In this document: positions 17,786 to 25,652 of the stretch, in pieces
Numbering within the stretch: position 1 is the first letter of the stretch
Layout: each line of letters begins with the position of its first letter
NCBI GenBank assembly: GCA_900552555.1
Contig: URZW01000003.1
Coordinates: 1-64,000 of the forward strand
Direction of reading: 5' to 3'
Length of the DNA stretch: 64,000 nucleotides
Origin: an uncultured Clostridium sp.
GTDB taxonomy: Bacteria; Bacillota; Clostridia; TANB77; CAG-508
Program-made: the position numbers and the translations under genes
The notes under the pieces: model-generated
Databases searched by the model: none
What the model was told of the DNA's origin: nothing
The model's input: the letters and a program-made list of their open reading frames with translations, nothing else

Positions 17786-18226
17786 TTATAATTTTTTACT
17801 CATTATGATAGCATCACTTTCTCCATCATAATATTTTTTTCTAATACCTAATTTATCAAAAGAAAACTTATCATATAAACGTATAGCAGAAAGATTATTT
17901 TCATTAACCTCCAAAGTAATAGTTTTTAAATTCATTTTTTTTGAATAATTAATTAAATTTTCTAATAAAATAGAACCAATACCATGATGTCTAAAGTCTT
18001 TTTTTACAACAATATTCATAATATCAGCTTCATCTAAAATAACTTTTAGACCAGCAAAACCAACAATAGTATTTTCAACAGTTTTGGCAACAATAACATA
18101 AGAATTTTCACATTCTAATTCATCTTCTAGAACATCAAAACTCCAAAAATTATCAAAATCAGAAGTTAAAATATTTTTAATACTTTTTAAATCTTCAACA
18201 GACATTTTACTAATTTCAAAATCCAT
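17786..18226 (-). CDS. rimI: Ribosomal protein S18-alanine N-acetyltransferase
   Basis: 146 aa GNAT enzyme. The acetyl-CoA loop reads DFRHHGIGSILLENLI (R-x-x-G-x-G), followed by ITLEVNENNLSAIRLYDKFSF, the RimI-type end with N-x-x-A-x-x-L-Y. It acetylates the N-terminal Ala of S18. It is the last gene of the minus-strand tsaE-tsaB-rimI cluster, a common bacterial arrangement, 72 nt after tsaB. R1 copy 2 lies 6 nt past its stop and may help end transcription. GNAT specificity by sequence alone is approximate, but the context is strong. Confidence 0.88.
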   Translation of the reverse strand: MDFEISKMSVEDLKSIKNILTSDFDNFWSFDVLEDELECENSYVIVAKTVENTIVGFAGLKVILDEADIMNIVVKKDFRHHGIGSILLENLINYSKKMNLKTITLEVNENNLSAIRLYDKFSFDKLGIRKKYYDGESDAIIMSKKL

Positions 18227-18298
18227 AATAACATAAACGATTTTAAATAATGCATTATATAAATAGGATATTTAGCAAAAATTTAAAATCTATCCTTT

Positions 18299-19012
18299 CT
18301 ATAAAATTTTATTTAATTTTTCTTCTAATTGAATTTGTGCTTGAGGCTTTTTCAAATATAGTGGCAATATGTTTTCACCAGTTTTATTTTGATTAACATA
18401 TTTTTTGTAACCAGCAATTCCTAAATTTTCAACATTTAAATAAGAAGATGTTTCTTTTTTTAAATTATTTAAATTATCATTGTTAGCATAGAAAGCACAT
18501 AATCTTTCATTGGAAATTCCATCACCAACAAAAGAGATGGCTTTATCACAATATTGCGTATTTAACAAAGATAAAACCTCATTAATAGACATTGCACAAG
18601 GTTCTTGTAAAATATTATAAACTCCAGAATTTAATTCATATAAAGCAAAATAACAATTATCATTTTTGCAATCAATAGTACTGCAAATAATACCGTCATT
18701 TTTTATATTGTAAGCTAAAACTTCTAAACTAGAAATTCCAACACATGGAATGTTCAAACTATCTGAAAAAGCTTTACAAGATGCAACTCCAATTCTGATA
18801 CCTGTAAATGAGCCAGGACCTATATCAGAAACTAATAAATCTATATTGTTTAAAGTTAGATTACATTCTTTTAATATTTGTTGGATTAATGGCATTAGAG
18901 TTTCTGAATGTGTTAGACCATTATCTAATTCTAATTTTTTTATTAAATTTGTATCTTCTAAAATTGCAACACTGCACAATTTACTGGAAGTATCAACAGC
19001 TAAAATTTTCAA
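18299..19012 (-). CDS. tsaB: tRNA threonylcarbamoyladenosine biosynthesis protein TsaB
   Basis: 237 aa. The N-terminus MKILAVDTSSKLCSVAIL and SDIGPGSFTGIRIG are hallmark TsaB motifs of the ASKHA fold. It is a scaffold partner of TsaD and TsaE for making t6A at position 37 of ANN-decoding tRNAs. It begins 2 nt after the tsaE stop and precedes rimI. The window also holds mtaB, which adds a methylthio group to t6A. tsaD is not here. Confidence 0.95.
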   Translation of the reverse strand: MKILAVDTSSKLCSVAILEDTNLIKKLELDNGLTHSETLMPLIQQILKECNLTLNNIDLLVSDIGPGSFTGIRIGVASCKAFSDSLNIPCVGISSLEVLAYNIKNDGIICSTIDCKNDNCYFALYELNSGVYNILQEPCAMSINEVLSLLNTQYCDKAISFVGDGISNERLCAFYANNDNLNNLKKETSSYLNVENLGIAGYKKYVNQNKTGENILPLYLKKPQAQIQLEEKLNKIL

Positions 19013-19014
19013 AA

Positions 19015-19485
19015 TTATTCTCCTTTCAAATTTTCAATAATATTATCATACTTTTGACCAATAGATTGAATATTTAAGATTCTTTCATTCTCATTTGATT
19101 CATTTCTTGAAAAATCGATTTTTATGTATTCATTAGGAAGTGCATCTTGAATTAATTCGCCCCATTCAATTATGCATATGCCATTTTCAAAATATTCTTC
19201 TCCACCAATTGCATAAAATTCAGAGGAATCTTCTAATCTATAAACATCAAAATGATAAATATTTATATTGTCTTTTTTATATTCATTAACAATGGTAAAT
19301 GTGGGACTTGAAATTTCATTTTCTAGTCCAAAATATGTTAGAAAACCCTCTGTAAATTTTGTTTTTCCAGAACCTAAATCTCCACAAAGTACTATTAAAT
19401 CACCTTTTTTTAATCTTGAAGCTATTTTCATAGCCATTTTTTTTGTATCATTTTCTGATTTTGAATTGTATATGTAATTTTTCAT
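19015..19485 (-). CDS. tsaE: tRNA threonylcarbamoyladenosine biosynthesis ATPase TsaE
   Basis: 156 aa. Walker A is CGDLGSGKTKFTEGFL; SPTFTIVNEY and HFDVYRLED are the other family motifs, and IIEWGE is the conserved TsaE segment. It is the ATPase that activates the TsaB-TsaD complex for t6A synthesis. First gene of the minus-strand operon, with TAGGAG before ATG (complement of 19485). It is divergent from mreB, with 334 nt between them. Confidence 0.95.
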   Translation of the reverse strand: MKNYIYNSKSENDTKKMAMKIASRLKKGDLIVLCGDLGSGKTKFTEGFLTYFGLENEISSPTFTIVNEYKKDNINIYHFDVYRLEDSSEFYAIGGEEYFENGICIIEWGELIQDALPNEYIKIDFSRNESNENERILNIQSIGQKYDNIIENLKGE

Positions 19486-19534
19486 TTAAATCTCCTAAAA
19501 ATTATTATATATAATTTTATAAATTATTAGAAAT

Positions 19535-19658
19535 GAAATTAAGCATTTATTTATTTTGAAGTGATTCGGGGGGACCGTTCAAAAATTCTCAAAAGTTTTT
19601 AAACTTTTGTTAGAATTTTTAGAATGGGGCAACAAAAAATAAATAAATCATTAATTTC
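19535..19658. repeat. 124 bp imperfect palindromic element
   Basis: Outer arms GAAATTAAgcATTTATTTATTTT and AAAATAAATAAATcaTTAATTTC are inverted repeats; inside, CAAAAATTCT-AAAAGTTT pairs with AAACTTTT-AGAATTTTT. The asymmetric spacer holds an uncommon GGGGGGACC stretch. It is non-coding and lies between divergent tsaE and mreB. Confidence 0.75.
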
Positions 19659-19734
19659 AAATATATATTTTTTATTGTACTATAAATTGCAATAGTATTA
19701 TAATATAAAAAAATAAAAAATTCAATGAAATGTA

Positions 19735-19763
19735 TTGATAAAATTTATAAATTGTAATATAAT
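19735..19763 (+). promoter_or_regulatory. SigA promoter of mreB
   Basis: TTGATA, 17 nt, TATAAT, with a predicted start near 19770 and an AAGGGA ribosome binding site at about 19804. The first hexamer of the adjacent array overlaps the -10 box by one base. Confidence 0.75.
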
Positions 19764-19791
19764 CGTAACGAAAATGTAACAAAAGTGAAAC
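19753..19791 (+). promoter_or_regulatory. WalR-like array of four hexamers over the mreB promoter
   Basis: TGTAAT (19753), CGTAAC (19764), TGTAAC (19775), TGAAAC (19786), each exactly 11 bp apart with 5 nt spacers. The spacing and sequence fit the TGTWAH-N5-TGTWAH box of WalR (YycF). Placement over the -10 and start point would suit repression. Confidence 0.65.
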
Positions 19792-19819
19792 AAATAAAAT
19801 AAAGAAGGGAAGATGTTAC

Positions 19820-20827
19820 ATGTTGAAATTCGGATTTGGACAAGATGTAGGAATAGATTTAGGAACAGCTACAGTAATTGTATATATAAAAGGAAGAGGA
19901 ATAGTATTAAGAGAACCATCAGTAGTAGCAGTAGATAGAAATTCAGGAGATGTATTAGCAGTAGGTGGAGAAGCAAGAAGAATGATAGGAAGAACACCAG
20001 GAAATATCATAGCAACAAGACCACTTAGAGAAGGGGTAATATCAGACTACACAGTAACGGAAAAAATGTTAAAACACTTTATAGGAAAAGTTTGTGGCAA
20101 ATCAATATTTGCACCAAGAATAATGATATGTATACCATCACAAGTAACAGAAGTAGAGAAAAAAGCAGTAATAGATGCAGCAATTCAAGCAGGAGCAAGA
20201 AAAGTATATCTAATAGAAGAACCAATTGCAGCAGCAATAGGAGCAGGAATAGATATATCAAAACCATGTGGAAATATGGTAGTTGATATTGGTGGAGGAA
20301 CAACAGATATAGCAGTAATATCATTGGGTGGCTCAGTTGTAAGCACATCACTAAAAGTTGCAGGAGACAAATTTGATGAATATATAGTAAAATATATTAA
20401 GAAAAAACATAATATTGCTATAGGAGAAAGAACTGCAGAAGACCTAAAAATAAATGTTGGATGTGTATATCCAAAAATCCAAGATGCTGAAATGGAAATT
20501 AGAGGTAGAGACTTATCAACAGGACTACCAAAAACTGCTACAATACATTCAAGCGAAATGTTAGAAGCGTTAATAGAACCAGCAATGATGATAGTTGATG
20601 CAGTTCATAGTGTACTAGAAAGAACACCACCAGAACTAGCAGCAGATATTAGTGACAAAGGAATTTATATGACAGGTGGAGGATGCTTAATAGATGGATT
20701 GGATAAATTATTACAAGAAAAAATAGGAATAAATGTAATGATTGCTCAAGACTCAATTTCATGTGTAGCATTAGGAACAGGAAAAGCCTTAGACAATTTA
20801 GATACATTAGATGGAAAATCAAAATAA
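19820..20827 (+). CDS. mreB: Rod shape-determining protein MreB (or Mbl)
   Basis: 335 aa actin-like ATPase. Phosphate 1 is GIDLGTATVIVYIKG, phosphate 2 is VVDIGGGTTDIAVIS, and the adenosine motif is YMTGGGCLIDGLD. It forms membrane-associated filaments that guide lateral wall synthesis. The N-terminal MLKFGFGQDVGIDLG and the lack of mreC/mreD next door make the Mbl paralogue possible. A fine SigA promoter lies upstream and a WalR-like array overlaps it. Downstream is a remnant of R1 and then mtaB. Confidence 0.95.
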   Translation: MLKFGFGQDVGIDLGTATVIVYIKGRGIVLREPSVVAVDRNSGDVLAVGGEARRMIGRTPGNIIATRPLREGVISDYTVTEKMLKHFIGKVCGKSIFAPRIMICIPSQVTEVEKKAVIDAAIQAGARKVYLIEEPIAAAIGAGIDISKPCGNMVVDIGGGTTDIAVISLGGSVVSTSLKVAGDKFDEYIVKYIKKKHNIAIGERTAEDLKINVGCVYPKIQDAEMEIRGRDLSTGLPKTATIHSSEMLEALIEPAMMIVDAVHSVLERTPPELAADISDKGIYMTGGGCLIDGLDKLLQEKIGINVMIAQDSISCVALGTGKALDNLDTLDGKSK

Positions 20828-20831
20828 AAAA

Positions 20832-20862
20832 TGTTCATTTAAGAACCGTCCCAAAATGGATA
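20832..20862 (+). repeat. R1 remnant (both ends, core deleted)
   Basis: TGTTCATTT is directly joined to AAGAACCGTCCCAAAATGGATA: the two outer ends of R1 with the centre missing, which looks like an internally deleted copy. It lies 5 nt past the mreB stop. Confidence 0.75.
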
Positions 20863-20879
20863 AATGAAAGGAAAAGAAA

Positions 20880-22217
20880 ATGAGTAAAGTAGTAAGATTT
20901 GTAACATTGGGATGTAAAGTAAATCAATATGAGACAAATGCAATGGCACAAAAATTCTTAGAAAAAGGATATCAAATAATAGAAGAAATAACACCAGAAA
21001 ATGAAGATATAAAACCAGACATATGTATTATAAACACATGTACTGTAACAAATATGTCAGACAGAAAATCAAGGCAAATGCTAAGAAGAATGAAAGAAAA
21101 AAATCCAGCAACAATAGTTATTGCAGTTGGATGTTATGCACAAGTTGCAAAAGAAGAATTATCAAAAATTCCGGAAATTGATTTAGTTTTAGGAAATAAT
21201 GAAAAAGTGGAAATTGTAAAGCATGTAGAAGAATATATAAACAATAATATTGATAATGTTGAACTAGATGATGTAATGTATTCAAAAGAATTTTCTGATT
21301 TTGGAGATGTTACATACACAGAAAAAACTAGAGCAGTTATAAAAATTCAAGATGGATGTGATAGATTTTGTTCATATTGCATTATTCCATATGCGCGTGG
21401 AAGAGTAAGAAGCAGAAAGCCAGAAAGCATAATTTCAGAAATTACACAAATTGCATCAAAAGGAATAAAAGAAGTTGTAATAACAGGAATTCATATAGCC
21501 TCATATGGAAAAGATTTTGTAATGAGTAAAGATAGCAAATTAGCAAATTATAGATTAATTGATTTATTAGAAGAAATTAACGAGATACAAGGAATTCAAA
21601 GAATAAGATTAGGGTCAATAGAGCCTTTACTTATAACAGAAGAATTTGTTGAAAGACTTAAAAAGTTAGAAAAAATATGTCATCATTTTCATTTATCATT
21701 ACAAAGTGGATGTGACGAAACTTTAAAAAGAATGAATAGAAGATATACAACAGAGCAATTTAAAGAAATTGTACGATTATTAAGAAATGCATATAGTGAT
21801 GTGAATTTAACAACAGATGTAATTGTTGGATTCCCAGGAGAGACAGATGAAGAATTCAATAAAACATATCAATTTTTAAAAGAAATTAAATTTTATAAAA
21901 TGCATGTATTCAAATATTCACCAAGAAAAGGAACAAAAGCAGCGGGTATGCATAATCAGATTAGTGGAGATATAAAAGAAGAAAGAAGTAGAAAATTAAT
22001 AGAATTATCTGATAGAAATGAAATTGAATACAATAAATCATATATAGGAAAAACTGTTGAAGTATTATTTGAAGAAGAGAAAAATGAAATATATAAAGGG
22101 CATACACAAAATTACATAATGGTATATTGCAAATCAAATGAAAATTTAGATAACAAAATTTTAAATGTAATATGTGAAGATGCAGAACAAGAACATATTT
22201 TAGGTGAAATTATATAA
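20880..22217 (+). CDS. mtaB: tRNA t6A37 methylthiotransferase MtaB
   Basis: 445 aa radical-SAM enzyme. The N-terminal UPF0004 domain has its cluster Cys in TLGCKVNQYE, NTCTVTN and VGCYAQ; the radical-SAM cluster is CDRFCSYC followed by IPYARGRVRSR. A short TRAM-like end follows. GCKVNQYE and size place it in the MtaB (YqeV) group that converts t6A37 to ms2t6A in tRNA-Lys, not in MiaB. It therefore acts after the products of tsaB/tsaE encoded 2 kb upstream on the other strand. RBS GAAAGGAAAAG before ATG 20880, just after an R1 remnant. Confidence 0.95.
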   Translation: MSKVVRFVTLGCKVNQYETNAMAQKFLEKGYQIIEEITPENEDIKPDICIINTCTVTNMSDRKSRQMLRRMKEKNPATIVIAVGCYAQVAKEELSKIPEIDLVLGNNEKVEIVKHVEEYINNNIDNVELDDVMYSKEFSDFGDVTYTEKTRAVIKIQDGCDRFCSYCIIPYARGRVRSRKPESIISEITQIASKGIKEVVITGIHIASYGKDFVMSKDSKLANYRLIDLLEEINEIQGIQRIRLGSIEPLLITEEFVERLKKLEKICHHFHLSLQSGCDETLKRMNRRYTTEQFKEIVRLLRNAYSDVNLTTDVIVGFPGETDEEFNKTYQFLKEIKFYKMHVFKYSPRKGTKAAGMHNQISGDIKEERSRKLIELSDRNEIEYNKSYIGKTVEVLFEEEKNEIYKGHTQNYIMVYCKSNENLDNKILNVICEDAEQEHILGEII

Positions 22218-22333
22218 AAATTGATGAGTTTAAAGATAAAAATGGAAAAAATAGAAAAAATGGGAAAACTATTTATATGTATTTTACACATTATTTTTGC
22301 TGTATGGAATGGTAAATAAATGATTTGGAAAAA

Positions 22334-22372
22334 TGTAACGGAATTGTAATATTAATGTAATAAAAACTTAAC
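22334..22372 (+). promoter_or_regulatory. WalR-like array of four hexamers upstream of the 22460 gene
   Basis: TGTAAC (22334), TGTAAT (22345), TGTAAT (22356), CTTAAC (22367), exactly 11 bp apart. It ends 20 bp before the -35 box, a position suited to activation. Confidence 0.65.
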
Positions 22373-22392
22373 ACAAAAAAATGATAAAAATC

Positions 22393-22421
22393 TTGATATT
22401 TATTTTTATTTATAGTATAAA
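22393..22421 (+). promoter_or_regulatory. SigA promoter of the 22460 gene
   Basis: TTGATA, 17 nt, TATAAA; then AAAGGAGG at 22444-22451 before ATG 22460. Confidence 0.75.
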
Positions 22422-22459
22422 TTAAATAGAAAGAATAAAATACAAAGGAGGAACTACAG

Positions 22460-22771
22460 ATGGCAGAAATAAATAAAGAATCAGGTGTATTTGGTGGAGT
22501 TTCATTTGAAAATGAAAATGAACAAGGTTTTATAGAAAATGCGGGAACAATAAGAAATGAATCATTACCAGTAAAAACAGGATTTTGGCAAAAATTCAAA
22601 GCGTTTTGGTTACAAGATATTGATTGGAACAAAGAAATAAAAGTTGAATTAACACCAGCTCAACAAAAAGTTGAAGATGAAATAAATGAATTTTTACATC
22701 AAGAAATTACTTGGGAAAAAGTACATGATTTCTTATTCCAGGAAATTACTTTTGGAAAGAAAAATAAATAA
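22460..22771 (+). CDS. Small protein with three aromatic [W/F]-L-x-Q-[DE]-I-[DT]-[WF] repeats
   Basis: 103 aa, soluble, no signal peptide. The second half holds three related octamers: FWLQDIDW, FLHQEITW and FLFQEITF, the last two 18 residues apart. The first half is acidic and Gly/Asn-rich. I know no named family, although this type of short protein recurs in gut Clostridia. It has its own well-formed promoter, a strong AAAGGAGG ribosome binding site and an upstream four-hexamer array like those of mreB and sepF, so it is likely a well-expressed envelope- or growth-related protein. An R1 arm begins immediately after the stop codon. Confidence 0.75.
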   Translation: MAEINKESGVFGGVSFENENEQGFIENAGTIRNESLPVKTGFWQKFKAFWLQDIDWNKEIKVELTPAQQKVEDEINEFLHQEITWEKVHDFLFQEITFGKKNK

Positions 22772-22804
22772 TGTCCATTTGGGGACGGTTCTTTTTGGGA
22801 CATT
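22772..22804 (+). repeat. R1 left-arm fragment
   Basis: A complete R1 left arm (TGTCCATTTGGGGACGGTTC to GGGACATT), starting on the base after the stop codon. The right arm is not found; instead decayed GGGACATG pieces follow to about 22885. With copy 3 at 23970 it brackets the RAYT gene. Confidence 0.85.
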
Positions 22805-22934
22805 ATTGAAAATAGTGCTTTAGGGACATGTATCTTTGTGATATCGTAGTAAAAAGGGACATGTTCTAAAATCTAAGGTGACATGATTATTTGTTTGGTA
22901 ATAAAATAATTGTAAATTTTTAGTGAAATATTAT

Positions 22935-22977
22935 AAAAAGTATAGCATATAAGAATTATATATGTTATACTTTTTTA
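22935..22977 (+). terminator. Terminator hairpin before R3 copy 1
   Basis: AAGTATAGCATATA pairs with TATATGTTATACTT (one G-T pair), followed by a T-run. Confidence 0.7.
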
Positions 22978-23088
22978 TATTCTAGGAAAGTTATCATACT
23001 ATGATAACCTTCTGTAGAAGATAAATATGGCAGTAATTAGATTTTGTAGCAGTTTGCACTGTGTGAAAAATTTTAATTCTGGTTTTTT
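22974..23088 (+). repeat. R3 repeat, copy 1 (about 115 bp)
   Basis: About 85% identical to 27647-27762. It contains a dyad GTTATCATA-C-TATGATAAC, the shared segment AGATAAATATGGCA, and GTAG followed by a small hairpin CAGT-TTGC-ACTG, ending AATTCTGGTTTTTT. It lies 107 nt before the RAYT start codon. The remaining 23089-23194 shows no feature beyond a ribosome binding site. Confidence 0.75.
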
Positions 23089-23194
23089 GTTATATGGTAA
23101 TTGACAGTATAATTAAAAAGAAAATTTTGTTTATTACCATACTTTATGGGGTATTAAAAAAAGTGGGGCAAATATTTTATGAAAAGGAGATATT

Positions 23195-23966
23195 ATGCCA
23201 AGAATTTACAGAAAGTTAGGATTCACTAAAGTGTATCATATAATAATTAGAGGAATAGATAAAAATGATATATTTTATGAATCAAAAGATTATGAACAAT
23301 TTTTAAAGATACTTAAAGAAACAAAAGAAAAATATCAATATGATGTTTACGCATATTGTTTAATGAATAATCATGTTCATTTGGTTATTTTTGACAAAGA
23401 AGATGAAATTTCAAAAATAATGCAAATTATTGAAATTCGATATTCCTCATATTTTAATAAAAAATATGAAAGAACACGGACATTTATTTCAAGATAGATT
23501 TTTAAGTAAAAAAATAGAAGATAGAGAATATTTTAAAACAGTATGCAAATATATACATCAAAATCCGGTAAAAGCAGGAATATGTGGTATTGATGAATAT
23601 ATGTGGAGCAGTTATCAAGAATATGTTAAAAAATGTAATATTATTAATCCCAAAATGTTATTGGCTCTTTTTACAGAAAATAAAATTATATTAAAAGATG
23701 AATTTGTTATATTTAATAAAAGTTCATCTGAAAATGAAGTAAATGATTTTTTGGAATATGAGATGAAAGAAAAATTAACAGATGAACAATTATTACAGTA
23801 TATATGTGAATTGGTAAATGTAAAAAATGCTTGTGAAATTTTGAAGTTTGATAAAAAATTGAGAAATAAGCTTTTAGTTAGAATAAAACAAAATAAGAAA
23901 ATTAAGAGTTCTCAAATAGCAAGAGTTTTAGGAATGAACAGAAAAATAGTAGAGAGAGCTAAATAA
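23195..23966 (+). CDS. REP-associated tyrosine transposase (RAYT, Y1_Tnp), +1 frameshift at CGG
   Basis: Read as one protein by skipping the C of CGG at 23477, it is 256 aa. Codons 1-94 come from the first frame, with the HUH motif NNHVHL (His 60 and 62). The rest comes from the +1 frame and holds GHLFQDRF and the catalytic-helix segment YIHQNPVKAG (probable nucleophile Tyr 119), then a helical C-terminal domain ending NRKIVERAK. RTGHLFQ.RF spans the joint with no residue lost, exactly as in the family. Without the shift the product stops after about 100 aa and lacks the Tyr. RAYTs nick single-stranded DNA at REP hairpins; R1 sequences flank this gene. RBS AAAGGAG before ATG 23195. Confidence 0.85.
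23477..23479 (+). other. In-frame CGG, proposed +1 frameshift site in RAYT
   Basis: Frame 0 is AGA-ACA-CGG-ACA and stops at TAG 23495. Skipping C gives ACA-GGA-CAT (Thr-Gly-His), matching the family consensus. Confidence 0.75.
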
Positions 23967-23969
23967 AAA

Positions 23970-24104
23970 TGTCCATTTGGGGACGGTTCTTTTCAGGACA
24001 TTTTAAAAAAATCTATATTTAAAGGAATGTTTGATATATCAGTATTTTAAGAGAATTACAAAATTTGGAAAAATGTCCCCAAAAGAACCGTCCCCAAATG
24101 GACA
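23970..24104 (+). repeat. R1 inverted-repeat element, copy 3 (135 bp)
   Basis: Complete element in the same orientation as copy 1, starting 3 nt after the RAYT stop and ending 24 nt before the radA start. The core holds GATATATCAGTATTT and GAATTACAAAATTTGGAAAA, the clearest version of the family signature. Confidence 0.93.
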
Positions 24105-24128
24105 AAAGAAAAATTGAAAGGAGACAAA

Positions 24129-25488
24129 ATGGCAAAAAATAAAACAGTATTTGTATGTAATGAATGTGGATATGAATCAGGAAAATGGCTAGGAAAATGC
24201 CCTGCATGTGGAAGTTGGAACACTTTTTTTGAACAAAAAATAGTAGAAAGCAAAAACATTTCATTAAAAGCAGAAAAAGGAACAAATAATGTACCACAAA
24301 AATTAAACTCATATGAAGCAAAAGAAACAATAAGAACATCAACAGGATTTGACGAACTAGACAGAGTTTTAGGTGGAGGACTAGTAAAAGGTTCATTAAT
24401 TTTGCTAGGAGGAGAACCAGGTATTGGTAAATCTACATTGATTTTACAATTATGTGATAAAGTAAAAGGAGAAGGACAAGTTTTATATGTTTCAGGAGAG
24501 GAATCAGCAGAACAAATAAAACTTAGAGCAGATAGATTACGGAATAAATAATGAGAACATACTATTCTTAGGTGAGACAGATATAGATGTTGTAAATCAA
24601 AATATAATAAATTTAAATCCAAAATTAGTAATAATAGATTCAATTCAAACAATGTATTCAGAAGAAATTTCAGCAGCGGCAGGAAGTGTAAGTCAAGTAA
24701 GAGAAATCACATCACAAATAATGAGAGTATGCAAATCAAGAAATATAACTACAATAATTATAGGACATGTTACTAAAGATGGAAACATAGCAGGACCAAG
24801 AGTTTTAGAACATATGGTAGATACTGTTTTATATTTGGAAGGTGAAAGATATTTTTCATACAGAATATTAAGAGGTGTAAAAAATAGATTTGGCTCTACA
24901 AATGAAATTGGTATGTTTGAAATGAGAGGAGAAGGAATGTGTGAAATAACAAATCCTTCTGATGTACTGATTTCAGAAAGAGATGACAACCCACCAGGCT
25001 CATGTATTGTATCATGTATGGAAGGAACAAGGTCAATGCTAGTAGAGTTGCAAGCATTAACATCTCAAAGTGTATTTGGATATCCAAAAAGAACTGCAAA
25101 TGGTATAGATTACAATAGATTAGCACTATTAATAGCTGTTTTGGAAAAAAGAGCAGGTATGAACTTAGGAAATCAAGATGTATATTTAAATGTTGTTGGA
25201 GGTTTGAAAATAAGTGAACCTTCAATAGATTTGGGTATATTGATGGTAACTGCATCTAGTTATAAAAATAAGCCAATTGAAAAAGGTGTTGCAATAATGG
25301 GCGAAGTTGGGCTTACAGGCGAAGTTAGAAGAATTAATATGATAGAAAAAAGACTAAAAGAAGCAGAAAAATTAGGATTTAAAAAATGTATAATTCCAGA
25401 AAGTAACAAAAAAAGCTTGAAAGAAAAATTTAAATTAGATATAATAGGTGTGAAAGATATAAATGAAGCAATGAAAAGTTGCTTTTAA
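24129..25488 (+). CDS. radA: DNA repair protein RadA, +1 frameshift at CGG
   Basis: Read through by skipping the C of CGG at 24540, it gives 452 aa, the normal length. The N-terminal zinc finger is CNECG...CPACGSW; Walker A is GGEPGIGKSTLIL; after the joint come DSIQTMYSEE (Walker B region), GHVTKDG, the KNRFG motif and the Lon-like domain (QDVYLNVVGG; GEVGLTGEVR). The joint reads RADRL-G-INNENILFLGET, which is the conserved RadA sequence. RadA is a helicase promoting branch migration in recombination. The C-terminal two thirds is fully conserved, which argues against a pseudogene. Start at ATG 24129 with AAAGGAG. It is next to disA, as in Bacillus, with R1 copies on both sides. Confidence 0.9.
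24540..24542 (+). other. In-frame CGG, proposed +1 frameshift site in radA
   Basis: Frame 0 is AGA-TTA-CGG-AAT-AAA-TAA. Skipping C gives TTA-GGA-ATA (Leu-Gly-Ile), restoring the conserved RL-G of RadA. Confidence 0.8.
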
Positions 25489-25491
25489 AAA

Positions 25492-25626
25492 TGTCCATTT
25501 GGGGACGGTTCTTTTTGGGACATTATGGTAAAAAAAGGAAATGAATGTAAAGGTTGATATAAGTGGGATATATGAAATGTTTATTTTGTAATGAATGTCC
25601 CAAAAAGAACCGTCCCCAAATGGACA
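25492..25626 (+). repeat. R1 inverted-repeat element, copy 4 (135 bp)
   Basis: Both arms intact; the core is diverged but keeps a GATATA...GGATATATGAAATG stretch. It starts 3 nt after the radA stop and ends 26 nt before disA. Confidence 0.92.
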
Positions 25627-25652
25627 AAAAAGAGTGAAGGGAGGAAAAAATT

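Noticed and set aside
23195..25488. RAYT and radA as plain pseudogenes
   Set aside because: Both have one break only, at the same codon type, with intact sequence beyond it; radA is normally conserved. A shared recoding signal explains them better, although it is unproven.
24652..25488. A separate short gene starting at ATG 24652
   Set aside because: It is the C-terminal part of radA; the protein similarity runs upstream through the frame joint at 24540 without a gap.
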